DNA of 64,000 bases from Serripes groenlandicus (Eukaryota; Mollusca; Bivalvia; Cardiida; Cardiidae): assembly GCA_031761405.1 (NCBI GenBank), contig JASEVX010000013.1, positions 56,107,456 to 56,171,455 of the forward strand. The letters are read 5' to 3'. Positions 1 to 11,180 of the stretch are shown here, piece by piece; positions within the stretch are counted from its first letter, which is position 1, and each line of letters starts with the position of its first letter. The notes beneath the pieces were generated by a model. That model was given only the letters and a program-made list of their open reading frames with translations, made no database searches and was not told where the DNA came from. The position numbers were made by a program, and so were the translations under genes.

Positions 1-2430
1 CTTTTGAAATCGACAATTTTGCATTCAAAGTAATTGTATAGCATTATATATATGGTAAATCTATGGTATAGCTTTATATGCATGAATAATATGACGCCTC
101 CCTTCAAAATCACGGCTTATGTTGAAATATTATTGTTTGTAAAATGTCTTGTCTCAAATATCCGTAATTGGCAATACAAATTCCGGTAAACTTTGTAAAT
201 GTATTAATAGTTCGTGTCTAATGTGTTTGGCAAAGTAGTTTTATCTGAGCGAATTATATGACTAAACGGCTTCCATGATCACAGCTTATGTCAGCAAACG
301 AACCAATGGAAGAACATGTTAAAAGTTGATATTTTATAGAGATATAACGTATACGGCACATATGTCTTCTAGTCAAGGTGTCCGAATTTCAAATATCCTT
401 TCAAACAGTCTACATTTACAAGACGCATTGAGCGGTGCCAAATTACAAGATTGGTACAAACATATCTATACACTTCGACTGTCACGCCGGAGACCAGGGT
501 TGGAGTCTTGGGCAATGCGTTATTTTTTCTGTTAAATACAATACTGTGCTTTAAACTCCAATATTATTCAAAATAAGGACATAACAAATTGCTATTATGA
601 AGTATATTTGATAAAATGTTGTGTTATGTAAATTCGTGTCAAAATGTAATCCGAGATCTGCAGTTACGGTTGGCTCCTTGCTAGAAGCTCTATCAGTGCG
701 TTGATTTAAAAAAAAAAGTAAGAATGTCGCACGAAAGATTACCCGTAAAGGGTTATGTCTATTTCGAAAAAATTGAACAACCTTGCAATATAAAGATTAT
801 TCAAAGAAATAAGAATTCTGAATTGTCCTTTGTGTTGTTAATCTACCAAAAGGTAGTAACCTTACCTTAAGAACTTACCAAGAAACAATAATTATATTCC
901 CTATCCGGGATAACAATTGGTCTGTATTTATAAGAGCAGGGAGAATTACATAAATCACATAGTTGTTTCTCTCATACAACAAATGTTCGGAAAACGACTT
1001 AAATGAATCAAGGCAAATCTATGGAAATGTTCTAGAAATCATAGGTTACTTATTGAGTATAGTTGAGAATACTGTGGCAAACGATGACATCTCTCGTATT
1101 TTCAGTAGTAAGTTTGTTCGAAGACGAGAAATTGTTCACACTTATCAACTTATCGTTTTCCGACAAAGTTTTCAAATATCGTCTGCTGGAGAGGGTATTT
1201 ATTTTCGGAAATGAACGATTCATTTTTGGACAGTTACGTTTTCGAAACAGCCAATTGTTTTCCAGATACATAACGGTTCGGTTACGAAATAGATATTTGT
1301 TTTCGTTTACGAAACGAACAGATTACGAAACGTCTGAACCCCGTGTTTACGTCTATATCAGGGAAAAGGTTAAACATTGCAAACCCTAATGAAATGTGTC
1401 TTTTTGTAGAATGTAAACCTTCTACATAACGAGCTAATTCTCCGCGATTTGTGTTCGCTATATCGAATTATACATTCACTGACAACCCTTTCCCACATAC
1501 AACACATTTGCATCAGACGACTTTGAAAATAGCTTGGCACAACAATGGAAACATTCTACAAATGACAGTATAAACTATCAAATAAAGTTGGGACATATTG
1601 AGGGAAAGCAAAATATTTGTCTAATGAATAGGCTTCTGCGAGAAGGAAAGGGTCAATCAAGTGGGGACTTCAAGTAGAAAATATATTCACTTGGTCAATG
1701 ATTTAACCCTTCCTCACGTATAGACGCATCTTGACGTCTCTGCAGCATATTTGTAATTAGTGTGGAAAAAGGAGAATGTCTTTTGATTTATACAGATTAT
1801 ACATATTTTTCCTAGAAGCGCTATAGTCGTCTGCTGTATTTGTTTACGTATATTTGTATATGGGAAAAGGTTAACATTGTTCACTGAATATGCGACATAT
1901 TGAAAATTGATGTTCCTTTTCCCACAACATTTCCAATTAAGTATCTGAGTTACATTTTCGAATACGAGCCCTGTGTTCAATGGGTTATTAAGGTAACAAG
2001 TGGTAGCCAATAAATAATTTAACGATTAAATATAATGTTAATCTGACCATTATATATATTATCGATGTTAACACCCTTTTCGATATATCGAAAATCTTCA
2101 GAAGAAGAATTTACAATTATCTTGACAAAACTATGGTAACTCAATTAAAAATGAATGTTTAGATAATGAAATTAGTTGATAAAAACTGTGGCAAAACTGT
2201 CGGCTACCTCTGATTGTTTTGAAAGGGATAAACGAATATTTTTTTCCGCTCTTTTGGTTGTTGGGATCAGTTTATTCCGTTGGTTTTACTCAACACATTT
2301 GCCATGATCAAGACCATTGTACAATGATATTCTGAAAATGAATTAACCGCAGACACATGAATATATCATTCGCAGAACTGCGCTAGAAATAAGTAGACAA
2401 AGTACCTTCTCGAAAGTAAATATAGCTCAG
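1..2430. other. Intergenic DNA, no supported gene
   Basis: AT-rich sequence with stop codons in all frames. The few open frames (up to about 108 codons) have no recognisable domain or splice context. The only hint of structure is a weak tRNA-like piece at 440-520, listed separately. A phrase near TTAACCC followed by TTCC and a short A-rich stretch at about 1480 and 1705 recurs elsewhere in the window, so part of this span is probably old repeat. Confidence 0.6.
440..520 (+). repeat. Decayed tRNA-like (SINE head) fragment
   Basis: The stretch AGGGTTGGAGTCTTGGG near 496-512 resembles a pol III B box, with a poor A-box candidate upstream near GATTGGTACAAA. There is no cloverleaf and no SINE body can be followed. 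It could be a chance match. Confidence 0.25.
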
Positions 2431-2438
2431 TTCCCCCA

Positions 2439-2619
2439 TATACACCAACCCACGAACATTTATCAACGTACCATGAGTAAGGGGGTTTTGTCCAGTAGGT
2501 AAAACTCCTATGGGGTTTTATTCTATTGGGCTTATGTCCCGTGGGATTTTTTATCTGTAACCTCGCCCTATATACACCAACCCACGAACATTTACCAACG
2601 TACCATAGGGAAGGGGGTT
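2439..2619 (+). repeat. Two copies of a ~48-bp segment, 132 bp apart
   Basis: TATACACCAACCCACGAACA begins at 2439 and again at 2571; the match runs to a GGGGGTT in both copies. Between them lie degenerate ~18-bp units built on GGGGTTTTGTCC-like and GGGCTTATGTCC-like phrases. This is an imperfect tandem duplication around a small minisatellite. An open frame crosses it but shows no protein features. Confidence 0.7.
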
Positions 2620-2994
2620 CAGTTGACTTCCCATTTCAATGTGTTCAAAGATTTAATGCATTATGGCAAATGTCCTTTACTGATAAGCTGTTTTTTTACA
2701 GTTCAGTACTTATTTTGATCAAATATCACCTTTATTAGCAATAGTATTTGCTACTAGACTATCGCTCAGGTGATCTATTTAGGGCCATCTTGGCTCTCTT
2801 GTTACGAATGCGATTTTATATTTTGGCTGTTTGCATCAGAATGCAATACAACAATTGCAGCATGCAACGTCAACACTCTGAGCCTTACAACAGTCATGCG
2901 TTTTTAGATGTTGCAATGTTACGGATGAACGGAGGAATACGCAAAGACGTCGTGTACAACAGCACAGTTCGTCTAAAAATTCCGTCAATTTTCG

Positions 2995-3110
2995 TTTATA
3001 AGCCGGTACCAAATGTATTAAGCCGAACACCAATTTTCGGGAAACTGAGTTCCACCCCCCGTTGTATTGATCTTAGAAATTAACCAGTGTATGTGAAGGG
3101 TACATGTAAC
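2995..3110 (+). repeat. Dispersed repeat, copy 1 (second copy near 15000-15110)
   Basis: The segment with CCGGTACCAA, then GAGTTCCACCCC and TTGTATTGATCTTA, recurs in the same order and orientation at about 15004-15110, with matching spacing and a shared AAGCGAAGGG/TGTGAAGGG end. It is an unidentified interspersed repeat with no coding signal. Confidence 0.6.
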
Positions 3111-3149
3111 ACCCGTTATACACATTATTAAAAACGTCAATGAATAAGC

Positions 3150-4325
3150 AAATATATGACCTTAAATACTTATTTATAATCAACAATATTGACCGAACCT
3201 GACATTAGTATACTATTAATACTCAACAATATTTATTTGTGTCTGACCTTATTCTTACTCAGCAATATTGACATGTACCTGAACTTAATAGATTATTGAG
3301 ATTCAACGCTGTTCTCCTGAACATGACCTTAATAGTACTAATACTCAACAATATTGAAATGTACATGACCTTAATAGAGTACTGATACTTAATAGTATTT
3401 ACCTGTGCCTGACCTTGATAGAGCATTAATACTCAGCAATATTGACCTTTACCTGAATTTAATAAAGTACTGAAACTAAATAATATTGACACGTACATGA
3501 CATTAATAGAGTACTGAGACTCAACAATATTGATCAGTACCTGACCTTAATAGAGTACAAATACTCAACAATATTGACCTGTACCTGACCTTAATCGAGT
3601 ACTGAGACTCAAAATTATTGAATAGTACTTGACCTTAATCGAGTACTGAGACTCAACAATATTGAATAGTACCTGATCTTAATAGCGTACCCAGACTCAA
3701 CAATATTGACCTGTACCTGACCTTAATATCTTATTAATACTCAACAATATTGAAATGTACCTGACGTTAATAGAGTTCTGATACTCAACAATATTGACCT
3801 GTATCTGACCTTAATATTTTATTAATACTCAACAATATATACATCTACCTGACCATAATAGAGTAATAATACTCACAATATTGACCTGTACCTGACCTTA
3901 ATAGAGTAATAATACTCAACAATATTGAGCTGTTCCATGACCAGAATAGATTATTAAAACTAAACAATATTAAACTGTACCTGACCTTTATCGAGTATTA
4001 ATACTCCACAATAATGACCTGTACTTGACCTTAATAGATTATTAATTCTCAACAATAGTAACCTCTACCTGACCTTAACAGAGTACTGATATTCAACAAC
4101 ATTGACCTGTACATAACCTTGATAGGGTAATAGTACTCAACACTATTGACTTGAACCCGATCTTTATAGAGTATTTGTTATCAACAATATTGAACCGTAC
4201 CTGACCTTTATAGAGTATTAGTACTCAACAATATTGAACCGTACCTGACCAGAATAAAGTATTTATACTCAATAATTTTGATCGGTATATGACCCTATTA
4301 GTACTGATATTCAACAATATAGATT
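3150..4325 (+). repeat. 44-bp minisatellite array (R44), about 26 units
   Basis: A unit of about 44 bp repeats with many substitutions. Its constant core reads near CAACAATATTGACCTGTACC followed by TGACCTTAATAGAGTA and a short variable link. Units are head to tail, with a few length variants. The array ends cleanly before a low-copy block at about 4330. A more diverged array with the same core phrases is at 36700-37640. No open frame persists. Confidence 0.9.
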
Positions 4326-4404
4326 GCTGCAAAAAGTAAAACTGAAAAAAATGAATTTCACGAATTTACACTGTCTATCTATTGTCAACTACAATGGTCC
4401 GAAC

Positions 4405-5235
4405 AAGTAAATTGTGTTTGTAAGAACTTGTCGTGTAATATGTCCCTCTTCTTTACCAAATGAGCTTTGCTCCGGATGAAGCACAAATTATTTGTGTATG
4501 TAAGAACTGCCTATTGGTACATGCTACCGAATGAACGTTTACTTTGTTTGTCGGAAGCTTCGTTGCAAATTTGGAAACAGTGCAAATTCGGATTAGGCCA
4601 CACCGAGTACAGGGTGATATTAATTTACTATTGTCGAAATTATATTATTTCACGTTTTATGATAATTTATAAAGAACTACCGAAATGATATAACTAAAGT
4701 TTGTGTATACAATTCAAACTAAAACTAGAGTGACAATACAATTGTAAAGGATAGCAGTTATACAGAAAACAATAAATACATAAAGGGATATAATCAATAC
4801 AGAACGTAATACTCATATACAATACATAGTTAAGAGAAGTCTCTCTTAGATACTGTAACGGGTTGCTATCCCTTCAATGTTTTATTATGTCTGTTTCTGT
4901 GTATGTAAGGGAATATGCAAGAGGGGTCAGAGAGTTCACTGTACTTTGTCATAGAAGACGGAATTCACAGGAATTGTTCCCAGTGATACTAAAAGGTTCA
5001 CCGTATTCATGATACCACTTATGCATGTTGGAGACCTAAACCGATAAACAGAAAAACTGAATCAATTGAGATTGAGTGTAACGGAATCTCACATACACCC
5101 ACATAGAGACAGACAGGAGCAATTGACAACGAAGTATGTAGTGGCATTAACCCTTTTCCATAAACAAGAAATTTGCTGGAGAAAATTCTCCTTTAGTGAG
5201 GGTTTAATTATCATAAAGAGTTAAAAACATTGTGA
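4405..5235 (+). repeat. Low-copy repeat block (copy of 43610-44440)
   Basis: This ~830-bp block aligns over its length with 43610-44440. Shared landmarks include TGTTTGTAAGAACTTGTCG, ACATGCTACC, TTTACTTTGTTTGTC, CACCGAGT, TGTAACGGGTT, CACAGGAATTGTTC and AATTGACAACGAA in the same order. Its first part resembles the ~100-bp repeat (R100) and its end resembles the M2 module. The 73-codon open frame at 4467 is not conserved in the other copy, so it is not a gene. Confidence 0.75.
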
Positions 5236-5974
5236 CAAATTTATATGATCAATATTAACACAATTGGCTTACAAATTGTAAAATGGTAATAAAAAATGAT
5301 GTCATTATTTGCACTATATGATTGAATTAACGGCTTAGTCTACCATTTTGAATATTGACATACAGAAATTTCGTTTATGTCTAGCAACATTTCGTAGCTC
5401 TAGCCATTGTTAAATGGTCTAATAATGTAGATACAGGGATATCCAAAGAGAATATCGGACATCTTTTATTGTGAATCTCCAGTTGAAGATCAGCTGCATT
5501 TTGTAATAATGTGTACATTATGCACTGATTGACGTATTACATTTCTACTAGCATATGTTGTAAAATAACCTAGCTCTGAAACGTTTTACATGCAAATGTC
5601 CTCACAAAATGTAACAACAGTCAAAACTCTAGCAATGTACATTTACTACAAGAAAGAAATAGCTATATAGACAGTTTGCATAATAATGTTTAGATTAAAA
5701 TGTAAACAAGAAAATAAAATTTAACCTGAAATGCTGAAACTAATACGGACTAGTCTAAGATAGTCTTAATTAGAAAAACATTACAGAACTACTATTGACA
5801 ATGTATTATGTCTTGACTGTACAGTAAAACAGTAATATGTACTGTAATGTATTGTGTCACACTTCACATGTTTTGTAAATGTGTGTATGTGTGCATGGCA
5901 CGAATAACACGTTGAAAAAACATTGTAAATGTGTAAACTTGTGATATGAGAGAAATATTTTATCGCTAGGAAAT
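5236..5974. other. No recognisable feature
   Basis: AT-rich spacer between the duplicated block and the 48-bp array. No open frame of note, no tRNA-like boxes and no clear internal repeat. Confidence 0.5.
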
Positions 5975-6420
5975 TTCCAAAAAACTGTCAAAAGCAGAGT
6001 AGCACTCCATGTTTCGTGATGTAACGGTGAATCCCTTTAAGGAAAACAACGCACAATATGCCATGATATAATTATAAAACTGTTGAAATCTGAGTAAAAC
6101 ACCATGTGTCATGAAACATCGATGGAATGTTGAAAGCTAAAGGAAAATTCATTTTGGAAGCAAAATAAAGCACCAATTGACGTAATACTAATCTGTTGAA
6201 AACTGAGCAAAATATAATTCGCCCTGATTTATTTAATCATAAAACTGTTAAAAGCTGAAAAAGCACAATGTGACGTGATATAGCTATTAAACTGGTGAAA
6301 GCAGGGTATAACACAATTCGCCGTGATATAATTATAAAACTGTTGCAATCAGAGTAAGCAACAGTAAAAAAATATACAATTCGTTATGATTTAAATATAA
6401 CACTTTTGGAAATTATATGT
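5975..6420 (+). repeat. 48-bp minisatellite (R48), about 8 degenerate units
   Basis: Units follow the pattern AAACTGTTGAAAGCAGAGTA, then AACACCAT, then a phrase near GCCGTGATATAATTATA. The same unit forms arrays at 37640-38350, 47225-48090 and 51130-51360. The monomer resembles the 3' ends of SINEs in this window (about 10737-10790 on the minus strand, 35801-35850 on the plus strand). Confidence 0.75.
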
Positions 6421-6423
6421 GCC

Positions 6424-6535
6424 ATGATGGAGATAGAGGTAGAGAGAGGGAGAGGGAGAGACAGGGAGAGCGAGGGAGAGAGGGAGACAGTGAGTGAGGA
6501 AGGAAGAGGTAGAGAGGGATAGAATATATAGTAAG
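6424..6535 (+). repeat. GA-rich purine tract
   Basis: Imperfect (GA)n/(GGGAGA)n low-complexity DNA, nearly all purine on this strand. It directly follows the 48-bp array. Confidence 0.8.
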
Positions 6536-7290
6536 AAAAAGAAAAAGGGACATATATATACAATCAGTGTATTTAGATTCCATGATGACCTAATATAGAT
6601 AATAACTGTTGTGTTGCCATCCTAAAGCAATTCATTTCCTGAAGAGTCAACGTCCATTGTTACGGCAAATTTTTGTCAGGAATATTTAGCATGCACTGTG
6701 CAAAAGTAATTACAAATAACATATTATCTTAAGCATTGTTATAACAGTACATTGAGATTGGGATAAACGAATAAAGCTATATTTGTTCAATATGTTAACT
6801 AATTTCGTATTGAAACTTGTTTAACTAAAGGACAAGAGTCATTTACTCACCAAATAGGCCATGTAAATTTCGATTTTCTGAACAGTTCAACAATATCTAG
6901 ATAAATACATCTGGACCTTAGGATTATTCGCTTCCACAAATTGTATTTAACGAAACCCATTTATTTAAACAGAGTAGTTGTCTTATATTACCCAAGAAAG
7001 GCTTCATGTGTTAAAGTTTCAGAAATTTCGTAAAAAAAGCACTGTTTTCAATTTTGTAATACAAGCCGATTTCTAAACCCAAACAAATGTCTTAATCCCG
7101 TTCAACACACGTCTTATTTTCGGTTTTGAAAATCATTACCTAGTATGGGCATCATAGAGCTTTTAGTCGTTTTACTGCGTTTTGAATACGAAATTCTGAA
7201 AAATAAACACGTTTAACCTTTCTGTTTAAATACTTTTGTATTTAAACTTTTTAACTCAACGATATATATAGTGGATGTTTTTGATATATA
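6536..7290. other. Upstream region or intron of the Mab-21/cGAS-like gene
   Basis: AT-rich, no open frame. A possible 3' splice site ends at 7296 (sequence TATATATTACAG), five bases before the first ATG of the gene, with a candidate branch sequence CTCAAC about 40 bases upstream. The pyrimidine tract is poor. If the site is used, this span belongs to an intron in the 5' untranslated region and the promoter lies further away. No convincing TATA box can be separated from the AT-rich background. Confidence 0.35.
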
Positions 7291-7300
7291 TTACAGAGTT

Positions 7301-9418
7301 ATGGACACTGCCGATGAAGAATTGTCTAAACGTTTGCATGAAGTACTTGATGTTATAGGCGCATCTGAGTACTACAGAAAAAAGTTGTGGGAGCTCGCTA
7401 TGATAAATGAAATATCCTACACGATTGCAAGTCAGTTTTATGACAAGACTTCCAACAAAAGATCATTTTATCATGTTGGAAGTTCTTGTGAAGGAACAAC
7501 TTCACCCGGTTTAGATGCTGATGTTGATATGATAAAATGTGACGAAGACTGTCTTGTTGTTGACAAATTAGTTGATGAAAAACAACAGGGAAAGTCTTAC
7601 TTTTTTTTAATTGATGACGACACCCAACCTGGATATGTTCGTCTTGCGCTTGTTATGGAAAATTGTCAACCTTTAGTTGGGATGTGCGATGTATCTGAAT
7701 ATAGCCGGTTAACAATCGATGGGAAAGGTATATTATGTAAAACACATTCAACATTGATTGGTAATCTACCTAGTACTCGGAACGGTCCAGCGGACACGTT
7801 TACGACTGAATACGTTTTTCGCCAAATGGATTTAGTTTATGCTCTCAGGTGTCAACAGATACCGAGGTCAGCCAATTCCTGGTTACACAGAACACGGAAA
7901 TACGACTGGCCATCACAGAAACAACTAAAAACAATGGGTTCATATGGTTGTTTCTTTGTTGGTGTTGGACATCCTCATAGTAACTTCAAGTCTGTCGAAT
8001 GGAGAATTTCCTTCTCACTTCAAGAACGTTTCCTCATGTCAAGTCTGAACGAAACGCAACACAAGTGTTTCATTCTCCTTAAAATGATTAAGAAAAATAT
8101 CATAGAAGCAAGGATCGGTGAATCTATCTCATCATATCATTGTAAAACAAGTTTATTTTATACAATTGAAACGTCTCATAGCCAATGGTGGACGGAAAAC
8201 AAACTTATTATGTGTGTACGGTTGTGTCTTATACGTCTATTAAGTTGGGTGAAGGCGAAAAATTGTCCAAATTATTTCATTGCGGAAGAGAATATGTTCG
8301 ATAAGCTCAACCAAAGGACTTTGGAAAATGTAGAGCATGTTTTAAACGACATTATTAACAGTGGTGTCAAATTTCTATATTCACTTACTTGTGATAATGT
8401 AGGGAAACTGCTTAAATCTAAAACGAGTGTTTCTGAACTGGCCTGTATTCTTGGAAATATGAGCACCATAAAAGTATATCATGATAACGCATATTTAGTC
8501 TACTCTGTAAGGAACTATTTCTTTCTTCTCTTATATGAGTCGTCTAACCCAAATACAGATTTTATGAATGAGACGACGCAACTTTTATCTTTTTTGCACA
8601 AGAAGAACAATGTCACAGAACATACTACGAAAGATGTTAGAATGACAATTGCCTCTATAATTCCACATATACAAATACAATATCAACAGTGTCTGTTTGC
8701 TCAGTATTTATCAATGCGGTCTTTTACAATTCCAAGAGTAATATCAGAAACTAGTGACTGTGACCTTATCTCGTCAAAGTTATATTTAGCATCTTTCTAT
8801 ATTCAATCTGAACAGAATCAAGAGGAGTGTGAACGTATTCTAGTTTCATGTGAAAACAGTTTAGAACCATATGTGATATCTGTGTGCCCATGCAAAAGTG
8901 AAAGATTTTATAATAATCAAGCTCTCTACGAAAAGCTAAAATTTACTGACATGTCAAATAAAGACTTCAGGCGAAACTGTACCACAGGCTGTATGATATT
9001 TAACCCATATCAGGTCAGTCTTGTCCATAAAGCTCTTCAATACGAGATGTTCCGTAATGCGTATACACTATCTGGATCGGAATATGATAGGGTATTGAAT
9101 CACTGGTTAGATTGGATTTCTGTAGACTCACAAATGTATCTTTATTTTCTACAGTACTTGCTTTTTTCTAAAACAAAGAAAGTGGTAGAAATAAATATAG
9201 CTGCGTGGAAACTATTGGACGTTCTAGAAACGGACCATAATCTTGGACACAGAGAGACAGGGTTGAACCTTTTTGGATGGATATATTTACAGGAAAAAAA
9301 ATTACCGACAGCATGGACATATTTTTGTAGATCATGGAAACACAAGCCCTTTAAAAATGCAGCTAAATGGCACATGCTAATTGTACTACGTGAACAAATT
9401 AAAGGGAAACAGAATTAG
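7301..9418 (+). CDS. Mab-21/cGAS-like nucleotidyltransferase-fold protein (candidate cGLR)
   Basis: Intact 705-codon frame from the ATG at 7301. The frame is open for at least ten codons upstream, but these begin with GTG and contain a likely splice acceptor ending at 7296. Residues about 58-76 read HVGSSCEG then PGLDADVD, the GS plus Asp-x-Asp signature of the cGAS/Mab-21 nucleotidyltransferase fold. A third acidic residue may be the Asp of DLVYALRC (about 177). Residues about 210-270 (GSYGCFFVGVGH, then EWRISFS and a Leu-rich helix) match the Mab-21 helical half. The Cys-rich region around KNCPNYFI (about 325) is typical of mollusc members. The C-terminus (about 650-700) is helical and TPR-like, ending near NAAKWH. 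No signal peptide, membrane span or cGAS-type zinc loop is seen. Family members include metazoan sensors making cyclic dinucleotides and others without known activity. Catalysis, ligand and product here are inference. Confidence 0.9.
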   Translation: MDTADEELSKRLHEVLDVIGASEYYRKKLWELAMINEISYTIASQFYDKTSNKRSFYHVGSSCEGTTSPGLDADVDMIKCDEDCLVVDKLVDEKQQGKSYFFLIDDDTQPGYVRLALVMENCQPLVGMCDVSEYSRLTIDGKGILCKTHSTLIGNLPSTRNGPADTFTTEYVFRQMDLVYALRCQQIPRSANSWLHRTRKYDWPSQKQLKTMGSYGCFFVGVGHPHSNFKSVEWRISFSLQERFLMSSLNETQHKCFILLKMIKKNIIEARIGESISSYHCKTSLFYTIETSHSQWWTENKLIMCVRLCLIRLLSWVKAKNCPNYFIAEENMFDKLNQRTLENVEHVLNDIINSGVKFLYSLTCDNVGKLLKSKTSVSELACILGNMSTIKVYHDNAYLVYSVRNYFFLLLYESSNPNTDFMNETTQLLSFLHKKNNVTEHTTKDVRMTIASIIPHIQIQYQQCLFAQYLSMRSFTIPRVISETSDCDLISSKLYLASFYIQSEQNQEECERILVSCENSLEPYVISVCPCKSERFYNNQALYEKLKFTDMSNKDFRRNCTTGCMIFNPYQVSLVHKALQYEMFRNAYTLSGSEYDRVLNHWLDWISVDSQMYLYFLQYLLFSKTKKVVEINIAAWKLLDVLETDHNLGHRETGLNLFGWIYLQEKKLPTAWTYFCRSWKHKPFKNAAKWHMLIVLREQIKGKQN

Positions 9419-9525
9419 CATGATAGAATCGTAATAACGTCAGAGTGTTTTCATGTATAGGGGTTAAATCTATTTATCGTTGAAGTTAAGATTCATTGTG
9501 AAGTGAATGAATAGCGTCGGGCGTT
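9419..9525 (+). other. 3' flank of the Mab-21/cGAS-like gene
   Basis: No AATAAA polyadenylation signal is visible within about 250 bases of the stop codon. The flank soon runs into SINE-derived sequence, so the true 3' end of the transcript is uncertain. Confidence 0.4.
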
Positions 9526-9690
9526 TCAAGGGCAAGTGGTGAGTACTACTGGCGCCTGACAATCTTGAGCGCCAATGAGAGAATGCTAACCCGATAAGAT
9601 ACGAACCTGTGACCTCCCTACTCCGAGACGGACGCTCTTCCACTGCAACACTGAGGCGGTCACGTGTGCATTCTATATGAACCTCATCTA
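9526..9690 (-). mobile_element. tRNA-derived SINE fragment
   Basis: On the minus strand the head starts near 9665 with GACCGCCTCAGTG and CAGTGGAAGAGCG (A-box-like) and has a B box GGTTCGTATC at 9607-9598. It is followed by a body phrase TTGGCGCTCAAGATTGT shared with the SINE at 10735-11180. The 3' tail is missing. It lies just after the Mab-21-like gene. Confidence 0.7.
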
Positions 9691-10430
9691 GAAATATGCG
9701 GTCTTATTGACTCACCGGAATGGAATCATATAGAAGATCATTGGCCTGAAACTGATGGGGCTTTACTGCTTCGCGAAAAGGCGCATCGCGGAAAAAATTA
9801 CATGTGTATGCACATTGAAGGCTTATTGTTTGCCGAATCGTGACTCATGTATAAATTGCGTCTGTGAAGAAAAGGGACTTGCTGAACTACTACTAGTATC
9901 GTTCAAACGGTTATTAGACAGAACATCAAATAGAGCTTTCCAATGCAAACTACGTGTACGTGTCTTAAAATGGACAGGAAGGCTAGAACACCACTTATGT
10001 GCTCGATCATATCCGTACGAGGTCTGTATCTATCAACAGTTTGTAGGCTCAGTGATGTACGCACGAGGTCGACGTTTATAAATAATAAATGGACTCGACT
10101 ATTTCCGTTCAAGGTCGGTATATATTAACAGTAATAGACTCGGAGCTGTCCACCTGACATCGCAAGGTAAAACATTTGGAACATGAGCGATTTCAAACAA
10201 TCCCAATTTAGGTTTTTCTTCTTTAAGTAGAGGCTCGCATATGTCTTCATTACTCGTTGATTCAATTTGCAAATACAGTGCAAGTTTAGATTGTCCATAC
10301 AAAAACGTAGAAGACAGATGTATAGTGATAGGCCCGTACCGTCCCGCAAAACTAAAGACGAGACAGACATTCGTAATGACTTATATTAACAATAAGTAAG
10401 AATTCAACTAATTACTGACTTTGATCATCG
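9691..10430. other. No supported gene
   Basis: Several overlapping open frames of 60-108 codons on both strands, none with a domain, splice signal or homologue elsewhere in the window. No clear repeat is seen. Confidence 0.45.
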
Positions 10431-10559
10431 GAAATAATGGACGACCAAGCTGTGGTTCTGAATAAGGTCCCTTAATTTGTTAGCCCTTGTCGATTCCCAC
10501 TGGGCTATGGAGGTTGTTTTCCCATTGGCGGTAGAGGAATGACTCGTGTCGGAAAGAAT

Positions 10560-10660
10560 GTTGACCGAGCTGGTGTTCAACTTCACAATCCCTGCATTAA
10601 CAGGCCTCGTCCTACCGACTGAGCTACCGGGGCTACCGGGGCTCGTCTTACAGACAGAAC
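10560..10660 (-). repeat. tRNA-like head of a decayed SINE
   Basis: The minus strand reads GGTAGCTCAGTCGGTAGGAC at 10631-10612, a near-perfect pol III A box of tRNA type. A poor B-box candidate (AAGTTGAACACC) lies near 10580. The nine bases GCTACCGGG are duplicated at 10623 and 10632. The cloverleaf is not complete, so it is a SINE head or tRNA pseudogene rather than a functional tRNA. Confidence 0.55.
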
Positions 10661-10734
10661 AAATTATCCCGGGTAATTTCGGGTGATTTTTCAAGATTGA
10701 TAGTTCAGCTTTTAGTCATTATATTATTGATTGT

Positions 10735-11180
10735 TTTGGCGTTTTACACCGTTTTCATCAATGTTTCAGTTATATCACGACGCTTCCTGTGTAAGTTACC
10801 AGTAATATTGGTCAATTAATCCTGACACCTACCAGACAGCAGTAGTTCAAGACCCGCTATACTGAGCGCCAGAGAGGGCAGCCATTACTTCCATTGTCAA
10901 TGTCTTTGGTATTGACCAATGTCACCTAAATGCATACTTTGGACCACTACACTCCAAAATAGGTAGCTATCTATCATATTTTAAGCGAATAGTTATTTTA
11001 CAGTAATATAGATAGCTGTACAGAGTGAGACTGAACTTCACAATCCTGAGCGCCAAGTAAGGAAAGTCACATATACTTTTTTTTGTTAAAGTTGTTGGTA
11101 TTAGAACCCGATAGGGGATCGAACCCTCGGTATCTCACACCAGAGGGGGACTCATATACATTGGGACAACAAATCGCTAG
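10735..11180 (-). mobile_element. Nearly full-length tRNA-derived SINE (~440 bp)
   Basis: On the minus strand: a tRNA-like head with B box GGGTTCGATCCC at 11126-11115, a T-rich link, a central body phrase TTGGCGCTCAGGATTGTGAA, a second partial copy of GGCGCTCAGTAT near 10870, and a 3' end GTGATATAACTGAAACATTG at about 10780-10761 followed by AAAACGGTGTAAAACG. This order is what bivalve tRNA-derived SINEs show. The T-run in the link might stop pol III early. No target-site duplication was verified. Confidence 0.7.

Noticed and set aside
4467..4688. 73-codon frame, with a similar frame at 43670
   Set aside because: Both come from the duplicated block; the frames diverge by shifts within it, so coding is not supported.
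10611..10640. Functional tRNA gene
   Set aside because: The A box is excellent, but the B box is poor and acceptor and T arms do not pair; a SINE head fits better.
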